Of a stretch of 24,989 bases of DNA, positions 6,672-14,156 are shown in pieces. The DNA lies in IMG/VR virus record IMGVR_UViG_3300046522_000088, positions 1-24,989 of that record; one strand, 5' to 3'. Source of the DNA: a virus. The notes below the pieces were generated by a model, which saw nothing but the letters and a program-made list of their open reading frames with translations, had not been told where the DNA came from and did not search any database. Within the stretch, counting starts at the first letter, position 1, and each line of letters opens with the position of its first letter. A program made the translations under genes and the position numbers.

Positions 6672-7269
6672 AAAGCCCGTCGTCGTTGTCCATGCGAAAA
6701 TAGCCGGCCTGCAAGCGGTTAAAATCCACCAGCTTCAGCCCCTCCAGATCCGCGACAGGCGCACCGGATAACGCAGCAAACAACACCAGCTCGCGCTGCT
6801 CATCGTCGCCACCCACTTCACGGTTGGCCGCCCGCACGTCACCCACGGTCGGCGAACGCAAGGCCAGCTTGTCGACGGTCACTCCGTTGATTTCGCTCGG
6901 ACACGACAGCGTTACCAGCACTTGATCGGTGGTCAGCGACAACCATGCCGGCATCGAGTCCGAATAATCGGTTTTCGGCACCAGGTGCGAATACGCCGTT
7001 TGCACGCGGCGATAATCCGTCAGCTTGAGGCCTTCCAGATCCTTCAGTCCGACTTCGGCCAGACCTGCGAACAGCATCAGTTCGCGCTGTTCATCATCAC
7101 CGTTGGCAGCACGATCAGCCGCGCGCACTTCACGCACGGTCGGGTTACGCAGGTTCAACGTCTCGACGTCGATGCTATTGGCTTGGCTTGGGCGGGTCAG
7201 CGTTACGACGGCACCGGCTGCACTGAGCGACAGCCAGGCCGGCAGGTTTTTAGCGATTACTTGAGTCAT
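6670..7269 (-). CDS. P2 gpE-like tail assembly chaperone with duplicated domain
   Basis: The 199-residue protein belongs to the phage tail assembly chaperone group (P2 gpE type), which binds the tape measure protein while the tube forms. It consists of two tandem copies of one domain. Residues 9-95 and 106-191 align with a constant offset of 97: LPAWLSL/MPAWLSL, NPTVREVRAA/SPTVGDVRAA, GDDEQREL/GDDEQREL and DLEGLKL/DLEGLKL. P2 gpE has a single domain of about 90 residues. The gene lies between tube and tape measure, the conserved chaperone position. It ends CTT TAA and is followed by an out-of-frame extension described separately. Confidence 0.85.
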   Translation of the reverse strand: MTQVIAKNLPAWLSLSAAGAVVTLTRPSQANSIDVETLNLRNPTVREVRAADRAANGDDEQRELMLFAGLAEVGLKDLEGLKLTDYRRVQTAYSHLVPKTDYSDSMPAWLSLTTDQVLVTLSCPSEINGVTVDKLALRSPTVGDVRAANREVGGDDEQRELVLFAALSGAPVADLEGLKLVDFNRLQAGYFRMDNDDGL

Positions 7270-7282
7270 CTGAATCTATTCC

Positions 7283-7786
7283 TTATAGGCCTAGCGCCTG
7301 GCGCACTTCGAGGAGTTGGTCTTTGCCGTCGATCACCTGGATGCCAGCGACCATGTCGATCTCGTACATCAGGCGCCCGTCGATTTCGAGCTTGTAGTAC
7401 GTGACCGAAACGGCGTGTTTGATCTCGGCCGCATCACCGGCTTTCCAGTCACCGAGATCGACCTCTTTGAGGCGACCGCGCAAGGTGGCAACGACCGCTG
7501 TCACCGCGCCCTTTTGGCCCTTGAAGGCACCTCGGAACGTGGCGTTGAACGCCGTGCCGTCAGCCAGGCCGAAGTACTTCAGCGACTCGCGGCGCACGCC
7601 CTTGGTGACAAACGAGGCTTCCATTTTTTCCAGCCCTTGATCCATCTCGATGGGGCCGGCCATGCCGCCGCCACGATATTCGTCAGTCTTGGTGGTGAGC
7701 TTGGGCAGCGTCAGGCTAGGCACGTCGCCGGAGAAGTTCACGCCGTCGACGAACAGGTTGGTGTTGTACAAAGTCTGAGGAATCAT
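7283..7786 (-). CDS. Contractile tail tube protein (P2 FII-like)
   Basis: This 167-residue protein matches the P2 FII tail tube family. It starts MIPQTLYNTNLFVDGVNFSG, carries the family blocks LTLPKLTTKTDEYRGGGM and VTYYKLEIDGRLMYEIDM, and ends in IQVIDGKDQLLEVRQALGL. The tube protein stacks into the inner channel of the tail, surrounded by the sheath. The length equals that of typical family members. It directly follows the sheath gene with a 13-bp gap. The AAGGGGGC stretch upstream of the ATG is a reasonable ribosome-binding site. Confidence 0.95.
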   Translation of the reverse strand: MIPQTLYNTNLFVDGVNFSGDVPSLTLPKLTTKTDEYRGGGMAGPIEMDQGLEKMEASFVTKGVRRESLKYFGLADGTAFNATFRGAFKGQKGAVTAVVATLRGRLKEVDLGDWKAGDAAEIKHAVSVTYYKLEIDGRLMYEIDMVAGIQVIDGKDQLLEVRQALGL

Positions 7787-7799
7787 TTGCTACGCCCCC

Positions 7800-8966
7800 T
7801 TAGGCTGCTTCAAGCACTTCGGTCATCCACTGATCGGTGACTTCGAAAAGGAAATTCGGGTTCTCTGCCGGCGGCACGTCGGTGAAACGGATGCGCCAAT
7901 ACACCTTGCCCTGGGCGATCTGGCTGGCCGTGTTCAGTTCGGTGTCGGCGAACACTTCAAAGTTGATGATCGCGCCCTGGGCTTTCAGGTCGCGCATGAA
8001 CGCATCCAGACCGTTGGTGACATCGGTCACGTAGGTCTTGGTGATCGAACGGTCGACCGCCCACTTGTGCCCCGCCTGCACCGCATCCATGAGGATGAAC
8101 AGCGTGCGAACGCGGGTAACGAAGGCCCACTTCGGATCGCTCGACAGCGTGCGGTTGCCCCACAGGCGATAACCGTCATCGCGAATGATCGTGGTGATAT
8201 TGGCGTTGTTGAGCAGGTTGGCCCGGCAGGTCTCGTCGCCGTCCAGGTACTCGACCGCGCGGCCGGTACCGGTGATGCCGGTCAATTCCTTGTTCGATGG
8301 CGAGGCCCAGAAACCGTATTCAGCATCCGTCCAGGCAAACAGGCCTGCTGCCCAAGCCGAGCCGGGCGCGTCGACCGTCGAACTGGTGCCGGTGTCCCAA
8401 TACTTGACGCCCGGGTCGACCATGAACAGGTTGCGACTGCCGAAGTTCTCGGCGTAGGCAATAGCGGCCTCGTCGGTCGTACCCGGACCGTCGATGATGC
8501 CGATGGCGCGCAGCTTCTGCGCCACGCTGTCGAGCGCCGTAGCCACCGCCTGAGTCGCGGTGTGGCCCGGGGCGATCAACAACCGCGGCTGAGCGTTGAA
8601 CAGGCTTTTACCGTCGAGCAGCGCCTGCAGGCCGGTACGCTGACCCGAGACCAGTTCACCGCCAATGATCGCCGAGGTTTGCAGCGCCGCGTCTTCCAGC
8701 TTGGGCACGCCGATGGCGACGATCACCGCCTTGGCTTTGACGTAGATCGCCTTACACGCCTTGGTGATTGCCGAATCGGCGCCGAAGGCGGCAATGGCTT
8801 CGCGCTCGGTAGTGATCAACTTCAGTTCGCCGGCTTTCGCCGTGCCGCCGCCGAGAACGCCCGGGGTGAAGGTGGCACACAGACCGATGATCGACGAAGA
8901 CGGCAGCGAGATGGTGCGCGCACCAGTGTCGACCGACGTGGTCGTGACGCCGTGGAAAAAACTCAT
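7800..8966 (-). CDS. Contractile tail sheath protein (P2 FI-like)
   Basis: This 388-residue protein is a P2 FI-type tail sheath. The N-terminus MSFFHGVTTTSVDTGARTISLP, the ITTEREAIAAFG block, the NLFMVDPGV region and the C-terminal YWRIRFTDVPPAENPNFLFEVT are characteristic. Sheath subunits polymerise around the tube and contract to drive it through the envelope. Its presence shows that the tail is of myovirus type. GGAG lies 10 bp before the ATG. Two terminator-like hairpins and a palindrome lie in the 103 bp between it and the fibre chaperone gene, so the sheath-tube segment may be regulated separately from the fibre. Confidence 0.96.
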   Translation of the reverse strand: MSFFHGVTTTSVDTGARTISLPSSSIIGLCATFTPGVLGGGTAKAGELKLITTEREAIAAFGADSAITKACKAIYVKAKAVIVAIGVPKLEDAALQTSAIIGGELVSGQRTGLQALLDGKSLFNAQPRLLIAPGHTATQAVATALDSVAQKLRAIGIIDGPGTTDEAAIAYAENFGSRNLFMVDPGVKYWDTGTSSTVDAPGSAWAAGLFAWTDAEYGFWASPSNKELTGITGTGRAVEYLDGDETCRANLLNNANITTIIRDDGYRLWGNRTLSSDPKWAFVTRVRTLFILMDAVQAGHKWAVDRSITKTYVTDVTNGLDAFMRDLKAQGAIINFEVFADTELNTASQIAQGKVYWRIRFTDVPPAENPNFLFEVTDQWMTEVLEAA

Positions 8967-8987
8967 AAGGGTCAGTCTCCAGAAACG

Positions 8988-9011
8988 AAAAAGCCCCGCA
9001 TAAGCGAGGCT
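8988..9011 (-). terminator. Terminator-like hairpin before the sheath gene
   Basis: On the minus strand AGCCTCG-cttatg-CGGGGCT (one G-T pair) runs into five T residues, 22 bp upstream of the sheath start. Confidence 0.6.
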
Positions 9012-9025
9012 GTGAGGGTGTTCGT

Positions 9026-9037
9026 GTTACGCGTAAC
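9026..9037. repeat. 12-bp perfect palindrome, copy 2
   Basis: GTTACGCGTAAC lies between two terminator-like hairpins in the gap between fibre chaperone and sheath. The same 12 bases occur at 2757-2768. Confidence 0.6.
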
Positions 9038-9044
9038 GGAAAAG

Positions 9045-9070
9045 AAAACGCCCCATCAGTGCGGGGCGTT
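9045..9070 (-). terminator. Terminator-like hairpin at the end of the fibre chaperone gene
   Basis: On the minus strand AACGCCCC-gcactgat-GGGGCGTT is followed by TT-C-TTTT. The 8-bp perfect stem touches the stop codon of the chaperone gene. It is the strongest-looking terminator in the tail module. Confidence 0.7.
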
Positions 9071-9513
9071 TAGTTGGGTTGTGCTGACAGCCAGGTCGGC
9101 GCCGATGGTCGGTGTTCGGCGCGGGGGAATTGATCCCCTTGCGGCCAATCGCGCAACTGCCGGCGGTACGTCTGCAACTCCGCGTACTGGTCGGCCGTGA
9201 GCGAGGTTTCGCCCCCCTCCTCGATCTCGTCGCGGTGTCGAGAAACCAGCGGATCCGTCAGCGCCAATTGCCCATCACGCCAAGCGCGCTCAATAGCGGT
9301 CAGCGCATCGGCATCCAGTGCCGGAGGATCAATTAAAACCGGCTGACCGTTGGACCGTGACGACATCATTTTTGGACTGGTCGACAGCTCATTGAGCAGC
9401 GATTGCCAAACGCTTTCCGAGACCTCGACTACGTCCGCCGGCATGTCCGCACCATGGATCTCAGGGCGATAAGCCCCACACATGGACGGGCTGAAATATA
9501 CAATTTTGTCCAT
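9070..9513 (-). CDS. Tail fibre assembly chaperone
   Basis: The 147-residue product resembles phage tail fibre assembly chaperones common in Pseudomonas prophages and tailocins. It has a short N-terminal domain (MDKIVYFSPSMCGAYRPEIHG, then MPADVVEVSESVWQSLL) and a C-terminal block AIERAWRDGQLALTDPLVSRH with LQTYRRQLRDWP. These proteins help fold or trimerise the fibre encoded just upstream and usually vary together with it. The ATG at 9513 lies 2 bp after the fibre stop, with only a weak GGGA upstream, so translation is probably coupled. The reading frame is open further upstream but there overlaps the fibre gene. Confidence 0.82.
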   Translation of the reverse strand: MDKIVYFSPSMCGAYRPEIHGADMPADVVEVSESVWQSLLNELSTSPKMMSSRSNGQPVLIDPPALDADALTAIERAWRDGQLALTDPLVSRHRDEIEEGGETSLTADQYAELQTYRRQLRDWPQGDQFPRAEHRPSAPTWLSAQPN

Positions 9514-9515
9514 GT

Positions 9516-11477
9516 TCAATATCCCACAGCTCGCCAAAGAACATACCACCCAGCCGACGAAGCGCCCGCCGCATTTTGCACGCGAAGCTTGCAACCGGTC
9601 TGCGTGTAGTTGGTATCCATGATCGCGTGCATCAAGGCCGACGAACCAAGGTGCGCTGGCATAACATTGCGCACCGTATTGGGGAACGGGATAGGGTAGG
9701 TAACATAAACGTACCCGTTCGCGTCCGTAACGCCTGAACCCCATTGCTCGATAAGACCATCGGGACGCTTTGCCCAGCCGTTACCCGATAGCAGGCTCGA
9801 AGCGAATGCTGCTGAGTGTCGCAACGCCACCGTTCCGTCGATCAGACGCCACTCATTGGAGACTCTGGTCAGCAGCGCTGTATCGCCCTGCCCGAGAACA
9901 ACGGACACGGACACACCACTCACATTCGTTAAGAGGTCGCCACCGGATAATTGTAGAGTGACCGCGCCAGAGCCAGCGCTCAGCACCATTAGCATTGCGC
10001 CCTGCACCACAAGCCCAGTAGGCGGAAGGGTAAGGCTGATGGGTGTTGAAGACGCAGCGCTGACCGCGCCGCCGACGCTTGCAACACTTAGCACGGTACT
10101 GACGGATAGTGCATTGAAGTTCGACCACTCGACGCCCATTCGCTTTACGAATTCCGTCGTAGCCGGCGACTTGCCGCTATCGAACTGCGGCTGCGTGACG
10201 TAATAGGCACCACTCAACGTTCCAGCAAAGCGCAGCGCCGCCGTGCCACCGATCAGCCGCCACTGGTCTTGCAGGCGGATGAACTCAGCCGTGTCGCCCA
10301 GGGCCAACACCAACGGGCCGGACACACCGGTCGAGGTGTACACCACGTCAGCGCCGGCCGGGACGATTTTAAGCCCGCCATTACCCGCACAAACAAGCGT
10401 AATGGTTGCAGCCTGCGCGACACCTGCCGTCGGCGGCAAAGTGGCCTGAAGCTGCGTAGCACCGGAAAAGCTGTGAAGGCCACCGACGTGCGCGGCCGTC
10501 AAAGCCAAGTTTGCAGCGTTCGAGGAGAAGCCCGAGAACTCGACACCACTACGCTTTACAAACTCCGCCGTAGCGATCGACTTGCTGCCGTCGAATTGCG
10601 CCGGCGTCGGGGCCGTGGGATTGCCGGCAAAGCTTGGCGACAGCAGCCGGGCAAAGCCGTCTGTAATGTCCTTGAACGTGAGCGCCGTGGTGCCCACGAC
10701 AATCGAGCCGTCGGTCACCAGTTGCCAGATCGTATCGGCCTGCGTCGCACCCACTTCGACCGCGACCGTCAGATTAGGCGTGACCTTCGCGTTATTGTCG
10801 GCATCCTTGGCCCGCGCCCAGGCACCCACAGCCACCACATACGGGCCGTTATCCTTGGCGGCCGCCTGATTCTTTACCAACACGCGATCGCCGGCATTCA
10901 GCGAAACGCCGTCAACGACCTGCAAACCGACCAGGGCGATATTGGCCGTGGTCGCCGCGCGCACCGACTGCTTAATGTCGAGCTTGCTCAGCTCTTCCAG
11001 AATGCGCGAATCAACATACTCACGCGTCGCCAGTACCACCGACGGGTCGATCTTGAGGCTGATTTGCGCCGTGCTGGAAACGATCAGGTTCATCCGCACC
11101 ACTTGCGTACGACCCGACCCCTGTGACAGCACCGGCTTGAAACTCGGCGCACAGTTGGCCACCGCCACCAGATCACCGTCAGCGTCGTACAGCCCGACCT
11201 CACGAATCCAGCGCCCGCCCTCGTCGGCCGGAATGACTTGCTCGGCAATGATCACCGCCGGGTTGACCGGATCGATGCGCAACTGATTCAGCGGCCGGCG
11301 GCGCCATTCGTTGATCAGTTTGGTTTGCTTGGCACTGGGCTGCGGATCGGTTTCGTTGGCATCGCCCAAGCCCATTTCCGTGATGTTCCAGGGCACGCCC
11401 AGCACATTGGCATTCGCCAGCTTGGCCGCCCCCACGTCCGTCAGGATCGCGAAAAACTTTGAGTTCGCATCAATCAT
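9516..11477 (-). CDS. Tail fibre protein with internal repeat
   Basis: This 653-residue fibre binds the host surface. Residues 1-160 are the conserved baseplate-attaching domain of P2-H/tailocin-type fibres (MIDANSKFFAILTDVGAAK, INEWRRRPLNQLRIDP, EGGRWIREVGLYDADGDLVA, VVLATREYVDS). A second region at about 165-270 (LQVVDGVSLNAGDRVLVKNQ, IWQLVTDGSIVVGTTALTF) follows. Then come two imperfect copies of about 130 residues, near 286-418 and 421-553, each with QFD-GKS-ATEFVKR and an EWRLI or QWRLI end. The C-terminus (NGWAKRPDGLIEQWGSG onward) looks like a gp53-like receptor-binding tip. It follows gene I and precedes the chaperone, the P2 order. Confidence 0.92.
   Translation of the reverse strand: MIDANSKFFAILTDVGAAKLANANVLGVPWNITEMGLGDANETDPQPSAKQTKLINEWRRRPLNQLRIDPVNPAVIIAEQVIPADEGGRWIREVGLYDADGDLVAVANCAPSFKPVLSQGSGRTQVVRMNLIVSSTAQISLKIDPSVVLATREYVDSRILEELSKLDIKQSVRAATTANIALVGLQVVDGVSLNAGDRVLVKNQAAAKDNGPYVVAVGAWARAKDADNNAKVTPNLTVAVEVGATQADTIWQLVTDGSIVVGTTALTFKDITDGFARLLSPSFAGNPTAPTPAQFDGSKSIATAEFVKRSGVEFSGFSSNAANLALTAAHVGGLHSFSGATQLQATLPPTAGVAQAATITLVCAGNGGLKIVPAGADVVYTSTGVSGPLVLALGDTAEFIRLQDQWRLIGGTAALRFAGTLSGAYYVTQPQFDSGKSPATTEFVKRMGVEWSNFNALSVSTVLSVASVGGAVSAASSTPISLTLPPTGLVVQGAMLMVLSAGSGAVTLQLSGGDLLTNVSGVSVSVVLGQGDTALLTRVSNEWRLIDGTVALRHSAAFASSLLSGNGWAKRPDGLIEQWGSGVTDANGYVYVTYPIPFPNTVRNVMPAHLGSSALMHAIMDTNYTQTGCKLRVQNAAGASSAGWYVLWRAVGY
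9815..10625 (-). repeat. Two-copy internal repeat in the tail fibre gene
   Basis: Two coding units of about 400 bp lie in tandem. Near 10540-10610 the minus strand encodes FDGSKSIATAEFVKRSGVEF and near 10125-10195 FDSGKSPATTEFVKRMGVEW. Both units then contain TLPPT and end in WRLI-GT-ALR. The copies are well diverged, so the duplication is old or the parts were acquired by recombination. Confidence 0.7.
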
Positions 11478-12080
11478 TTAATAAATGTCCATGATGTCTA
11501 TGGAGTGCTCACGGCCGACCACGCCGAAGCTGCCGGTTATCTCGATGTCCTGCATTTCCGGCGGGTAGATATCAAGCTCGTCGCCGTCGTAGAGGGTCAC
11601 GCCCACATTCAAATCACCCTGTGTTTCCAGGCTGATCGCCAGCCCGGTCATATGCCGGGTGACGGGCTTGGCGTCGTCAATCAGGCGTTCAAGCTCCTGA
11701 TACATTTCCTCGGTGATACCGGTATCGAGAACGCCAATCTTCAGCGCGAAGGTGCCCGGCACGCCCTCGGGCACGGTCTTGAACCACTCGACAATCTCAA
11801 TCAGGTAGCCCAGCGGCTCGACCACGCGACGTATCGCGCCGATCGTGCCCTTATGCTTATGGATGTAGTACGACGCCTTGATGGCCGAGCGCTTGGTCGC
11901 CTCGGACCATCGGTAGTCCCAGCGATCGACCGACCACGCCCACGCCAGATGCGGGAGCAGATGCACCGGGCAGGTGTCGGGGTTGTAGAGGTCGCGCAGT
12001 GGGACAATCGTCTTTTCGAAGAACGCGGCCTCCATGGCCCGTTCCAGTTGCGTGCTGTTGAGCGGCAGTAGACTTTTCAT
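11478..12080 (-). CDS. P2 gpI-like tail protein (baseplate)
   Basis: This 200-residue protein matches the tail protein I family (P2 gpI). The N-terminus has LLPLNSTQLERAMEAAF; the middle has the hallmark LPHLAWAWSVDRWDYRWSEA, then IKASYYIHKHKGTIGAIRRV and EPLGY. gpI is a baseplate protein linking the wedge (gpJ) to the fibre. It starts 1 bp after the J stop and its stop abuts the fibre start. The C-terminal 30 residues (YDGDELDIYPPEMQDIEITG) look like a variable extension. No anomalies were seen. Confidence 0.93.
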   Translation of the reverse strand: MKSLLPLNSTQLERAMEAAFFEKTIVPLRDLYNPDTCPVHLLPHLAWAWSVDRWDYRWSEATKRSAIKASYYIHKHKGTIGAIRRVVEPLGYLIEIVEWFKTVPEGVPGTFALKIGVLDTGITEEMYQELERLIDDAKPVTRHMTGLAISLETQGDLNVGVTLYDGDELDIYPPEMQDIEITGSFGVVGREHSIDIMDIY

Positions 12081-12081
12081 A

Positions 12082-12963
12082 TCAGCCCGCCAGCCTCACG
12101 TTGTAGCGCGTACAGAACGCCGCCTGCGCCTTGGTCGGGGCCAGATCCTGCCACCCGACCAACTCAACCCGGGCAACGCCGGCAACGTGCAACTGAGCGT
12201 CAATAGCGGAGCGTGCGACCTCGACGCCCAGCCGCTTGCGTGGGTTGATCCAAGCTGCCAATCGACTTTTCGCCTCGGCCAAACTGGCATCTGCTTCGGG
12301 GCCGGCGCCGGCCATGTGCAAGATGGCGTCAACCTCGTAGCGGATCACCTGCGCGCTCTGCACGGTCACACGATCACCGACCGGGCGCACGTCATCGTCA
12401 TCCAGCGCAGCGGCCACCGTCGCCAGCAGCTCCGGCGGCGCTTCACCCTCCCCATCAAACCCCAGCACCGTTACCGTAACGTAGCAAGGCGCCGGGCTTT
12501 CGGCCGTGGCGTCTGCCACCAGCCCAGAAGCGTTACGCGCATGCAGGATGTAGCTGTTGCGCGGGCCGGCCGTGGTCAAACCCTCATAGGCCAACTGGAT
12601 GCGTTCGCGAAACGGGTCGTCGTCTTCCATGACCTTGGGCACCGGCGGAACCGCCAGCAGATCCTCGGCCTGAATGACCAGGCGCTGCAGATTGACGTTG
12701 GCCCCCAAGTGATCGAGGTCGCCGCGAATGGCGTGCGCCAGCAATAGCGCCTTGCCGGCGTCATTGACCCGGGCGCGGTTGCCGACCTTGTTGTAGGCCC
12801 CGACCTCAAGCACTTTGACCACGGGATCGCTTTCCAGCGCGGCCGTCCAGTTACCGCCCATATACCCGCGAAACACGCTCAGCCCGTCCTGATAAACCTC
12901 TTCAAAGTCCAGAGGCTCCAGCACGGTCGGCGCTGGCAGCGACGACAGATCTACGGTACTCAT
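12082..12963 (-). CDS. Baseplate protein J (P2 gpJ-like)
   Basis: The 293-residue product is a baseplate J family protein, a structural part of the wedges in contractile tails. It has the usual N-terminus (MSTVDLSSLPAPTVLEPLDFE), the YNKVGNRARVNDAGKALLLAHAIRGDLDHLGA block and the EDDDPFRERIQLAYEGLTTAGPRNSYILHA region that marks the family. Length is normal. The start overlaps the W stop as ATGA, and gene I follows directly: the P2 order V-W-J-I-H is kept apart from one small gene between V and W. Confidence 0.95.
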   Translation of the reverse strand: MSTVDLSSLPAPTVLEPLDFEEVYQDGLSVFRGYMGGNWTAALESDPVVKVLEVGAYNKVGNRARVNDAGKALLLAHAIRGDLDHLGANVNLQRLVIQAEDLLAVPPVPKVMEDDDPFRERIQLAYEGLTTAGPRNSYILHARNASGLVADATAESPAPCYVTVTVLGFDGEGEAPPELLATVAAALDDDDVRPVGDRVTVQSAQVIRYEVDAILHMAGAGPEADASLAEAKSRLAAWINPRKRLGVEVARSAIDAQLHVAGVARVELVGWQDLAPTKAQAAFCTRYNVRLAG

Positions 12964-13286
12964 GCGGCCACCTCCAACGTGACGCTGTCGCCCAGGTACG
13001 TCCCGACGATTTGCAAATTGATTTGCCCGCCAATGACGGAAATGACGCGCACCTGATTCAACTTCAAACGCGGCTCCCAGCGCCCCAGTGCGCGGGCGAT
13101 CTCAGCCTGTACGGCGCTTTTCCAGCCCTCGTTAACGGGCAAATCGACAAACCGCCGCAGCTTGCTGCCGTACTCCATGCGGTGCCGGCGACTGCCCAGC
13201 GGCGTGCTCAAGATGTCGGCAATGGATTGCCGCAGGTGCTCGATGCCGGATATGGGTAGGCCGGTCTGGCGATCCATTCCGATCAT
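12960..13286 (-). CDS. Baseplate wedge protein W (gp25-like)
   Basis: This 108-residue protein belongs to the gp25/gpW lysozyme-like fold baseplate family. It has GIEHLRQSIADILSTPLGSRR, then MEYGSKLRRFVDLPVN, the EIARALGRWEPRLKLNQV block and a beta-rich end. It forms part of the baseplate wedge next to gpJ. I chose the ATG at 13286 because AAGGAG lies 8 bp upstream; an in-frame GTG at 13295 overlaps that site. Confidence 0.94.
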   Translation of the reverse strand: MIGMDRQTGLPISGIEHLRQSIADILSTPLGSRRHRMEYGSKLRRFVDLPVNEGWKSAVQAEIARALGRWEPRLKLNQVRVISVIGGQINLQIVGTYLGDSVTLEVAA

Positions 13287-13291
13287 CGATG

Positions 13292-13537
13292 TCACTCCTT
13301 GAACGGCTCGTATTCTTCGCTGGCTTTCAGGAACTTGACCGCCTCGATGTCGGAGGCCGGCACCATGACCGTCGCCTTCTCCACCGGATAGGAACGGTCA
13401 GTACCGGGCACGATCACCAGTCGCGACGTGAAGAGCTTGTCGCGGAATTTCAAAGACTCCGGCGATGAGTAAGTTGAGGATGCAATTGCCAGCTCCGAGG
13501 ACGCTTGCACCTCGGTGACGGTATCGATCTTGGCCAT
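13292..13537 (-). CDS. Small protein of unknown function between V and W
   Basis: I do not recognise this 81-residue protein (MAKIDTVTEVQASSELAIAS, ending EEYEPFKE). It is acidic overall, with no signal peptide or membrane segment. Expression is credible: GGAG lies 6 bp before the ATG at 13537, and its stop sits within the ribosome-binding region of the W gene. It is inserted between spike V and wedge W, which are adjacent in P2, and a terminator-like hairpin precedes it. It may be a small baseplate or spike-associated protein, or a moron-like insertion; neither can be decided here. Confidence 0.7.
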   Translation of the reverse strand: MAKIDTVTEVQASSELAIASSTYSSPESLKFRDKLFTSRLVIVPGTDRSYPVEKATVMVPASDIEAVKFLKASEEYEPFKE

Positions 13538-13554
13538 GTATTTCTCCAGGCATG

Positions 13555-13576
13555 AAAAAGCCCGCACTGGGCGGGC
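13555..13576 (-). terminator. Terminator-like hairpin after the spike gene
   Basis: On the minus strand GCCCGC-ccagt-GCGGGC is followed by five T residues, 13 bp after the spike gene stop and 17 bp before the small-gene start. Confidence 0.65.
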
Positions 13577-13589
13577 TGTCGTGAATGAA

Positions 13590-14156
13590 TTAATGCGTGT
13601 GGTGATTACTGTTTCCGGTGGCGTCAATGATCGCGCCGGCGCTGGTGATGCCTTTGGTGACGTGTAACGCCCCTTCGATCATCACCGCCGCTTTCAGATT
13701 GATGTTGCCGGTGGTCACGCTCACGGCGCTATCAGTTACAACCGCTTCCGTGCTCGCCACTTTGATGCTGACCGTACCGCTCGGTAGGGTGATGCTGTAT
13801 GTCTTGGCCTGCCAGTCATAGATGAGCGAGCCGCCGTCATCAAAACGCCAAACCTCGACGTGGTCGCGGTTGTCTGGCGGGGGACCAGCGTTGCCATACA
13901 GTCCCGGGACAAACGTGCCTTGCGACACGTCACCGCTGGGACTGATCAAACTGCCCTGCTCGCCCAAAGACGGCGCCCGCCAGTGCCTGGCCTTGCCCGC
14001 TGCGATGCTGTGCCAGCGCACCCAAGCGCTGACCCATTCACTGCCGTCCGACACTCGACATACCGGCGGTGAAGCGGACAGATCCACCGCGACCACGTAG
14101 CAAGCCTTTACCGTCCCCGCGATCATGCGGTCATGCTGGGCGCTCGCGTAACTCAC
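13590..14156 (-). CDS. Baseplate assembly protein V / tail spike
   Basis: This 188-residue protein is a P2 gpV-type spike, the needle at the tail end that pierces the outer membrane. The N-terminal OB-like part includes WVRWHSIAAGKARHWRAPSLG and GEQGSLISPSGDVSQGTFVPG, both family blocks. A repetitive beta segment follows (YSITLPSGTVSIKVAST, VSVTTGNINLKAAVMI), and the last residues are NHHTH. In P2 and related spikes an HxH motif at the tip binds an iron ion, and the His-Thr-His here would fit that role. The start overlaps the upstream stop as ATGA. Confidence 0.93.
   Translation of the reverse strand: MSYASAQHDRMIAGTVKACYVVAVDLSASPPVCRVSDGSEWVSAWVRWHSIAAGKARHWRAPSLGEQGSLISPSGDVSQGTFVPGLYGNAGPPPDNRDHVEVWRFDDGGSLIYDWQAKTYSITLPSGTVSIKVASTEAVVTDSAVSVTTGNINLKAAVMIEGALHVTKGITSAGAIIDATGNSNHHTH

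Noticed and set aside
6670-6700. -1 or -2 slippery site as the cause of the E' frame
   Set aside because: The extension is in the +1 frame. A -1 shift leads to an Arg/Pro-rich sequence, and for a -2 shift none of the last codons can re-pair well.
8067-9200. Long plus-strand ORF opposite the sheath gene (377 codons)
   Set aside because: It is antisense to a clear tail sheath gene, has Arg/Gly-rich composition without domains, and reflects high GC and codon bias.
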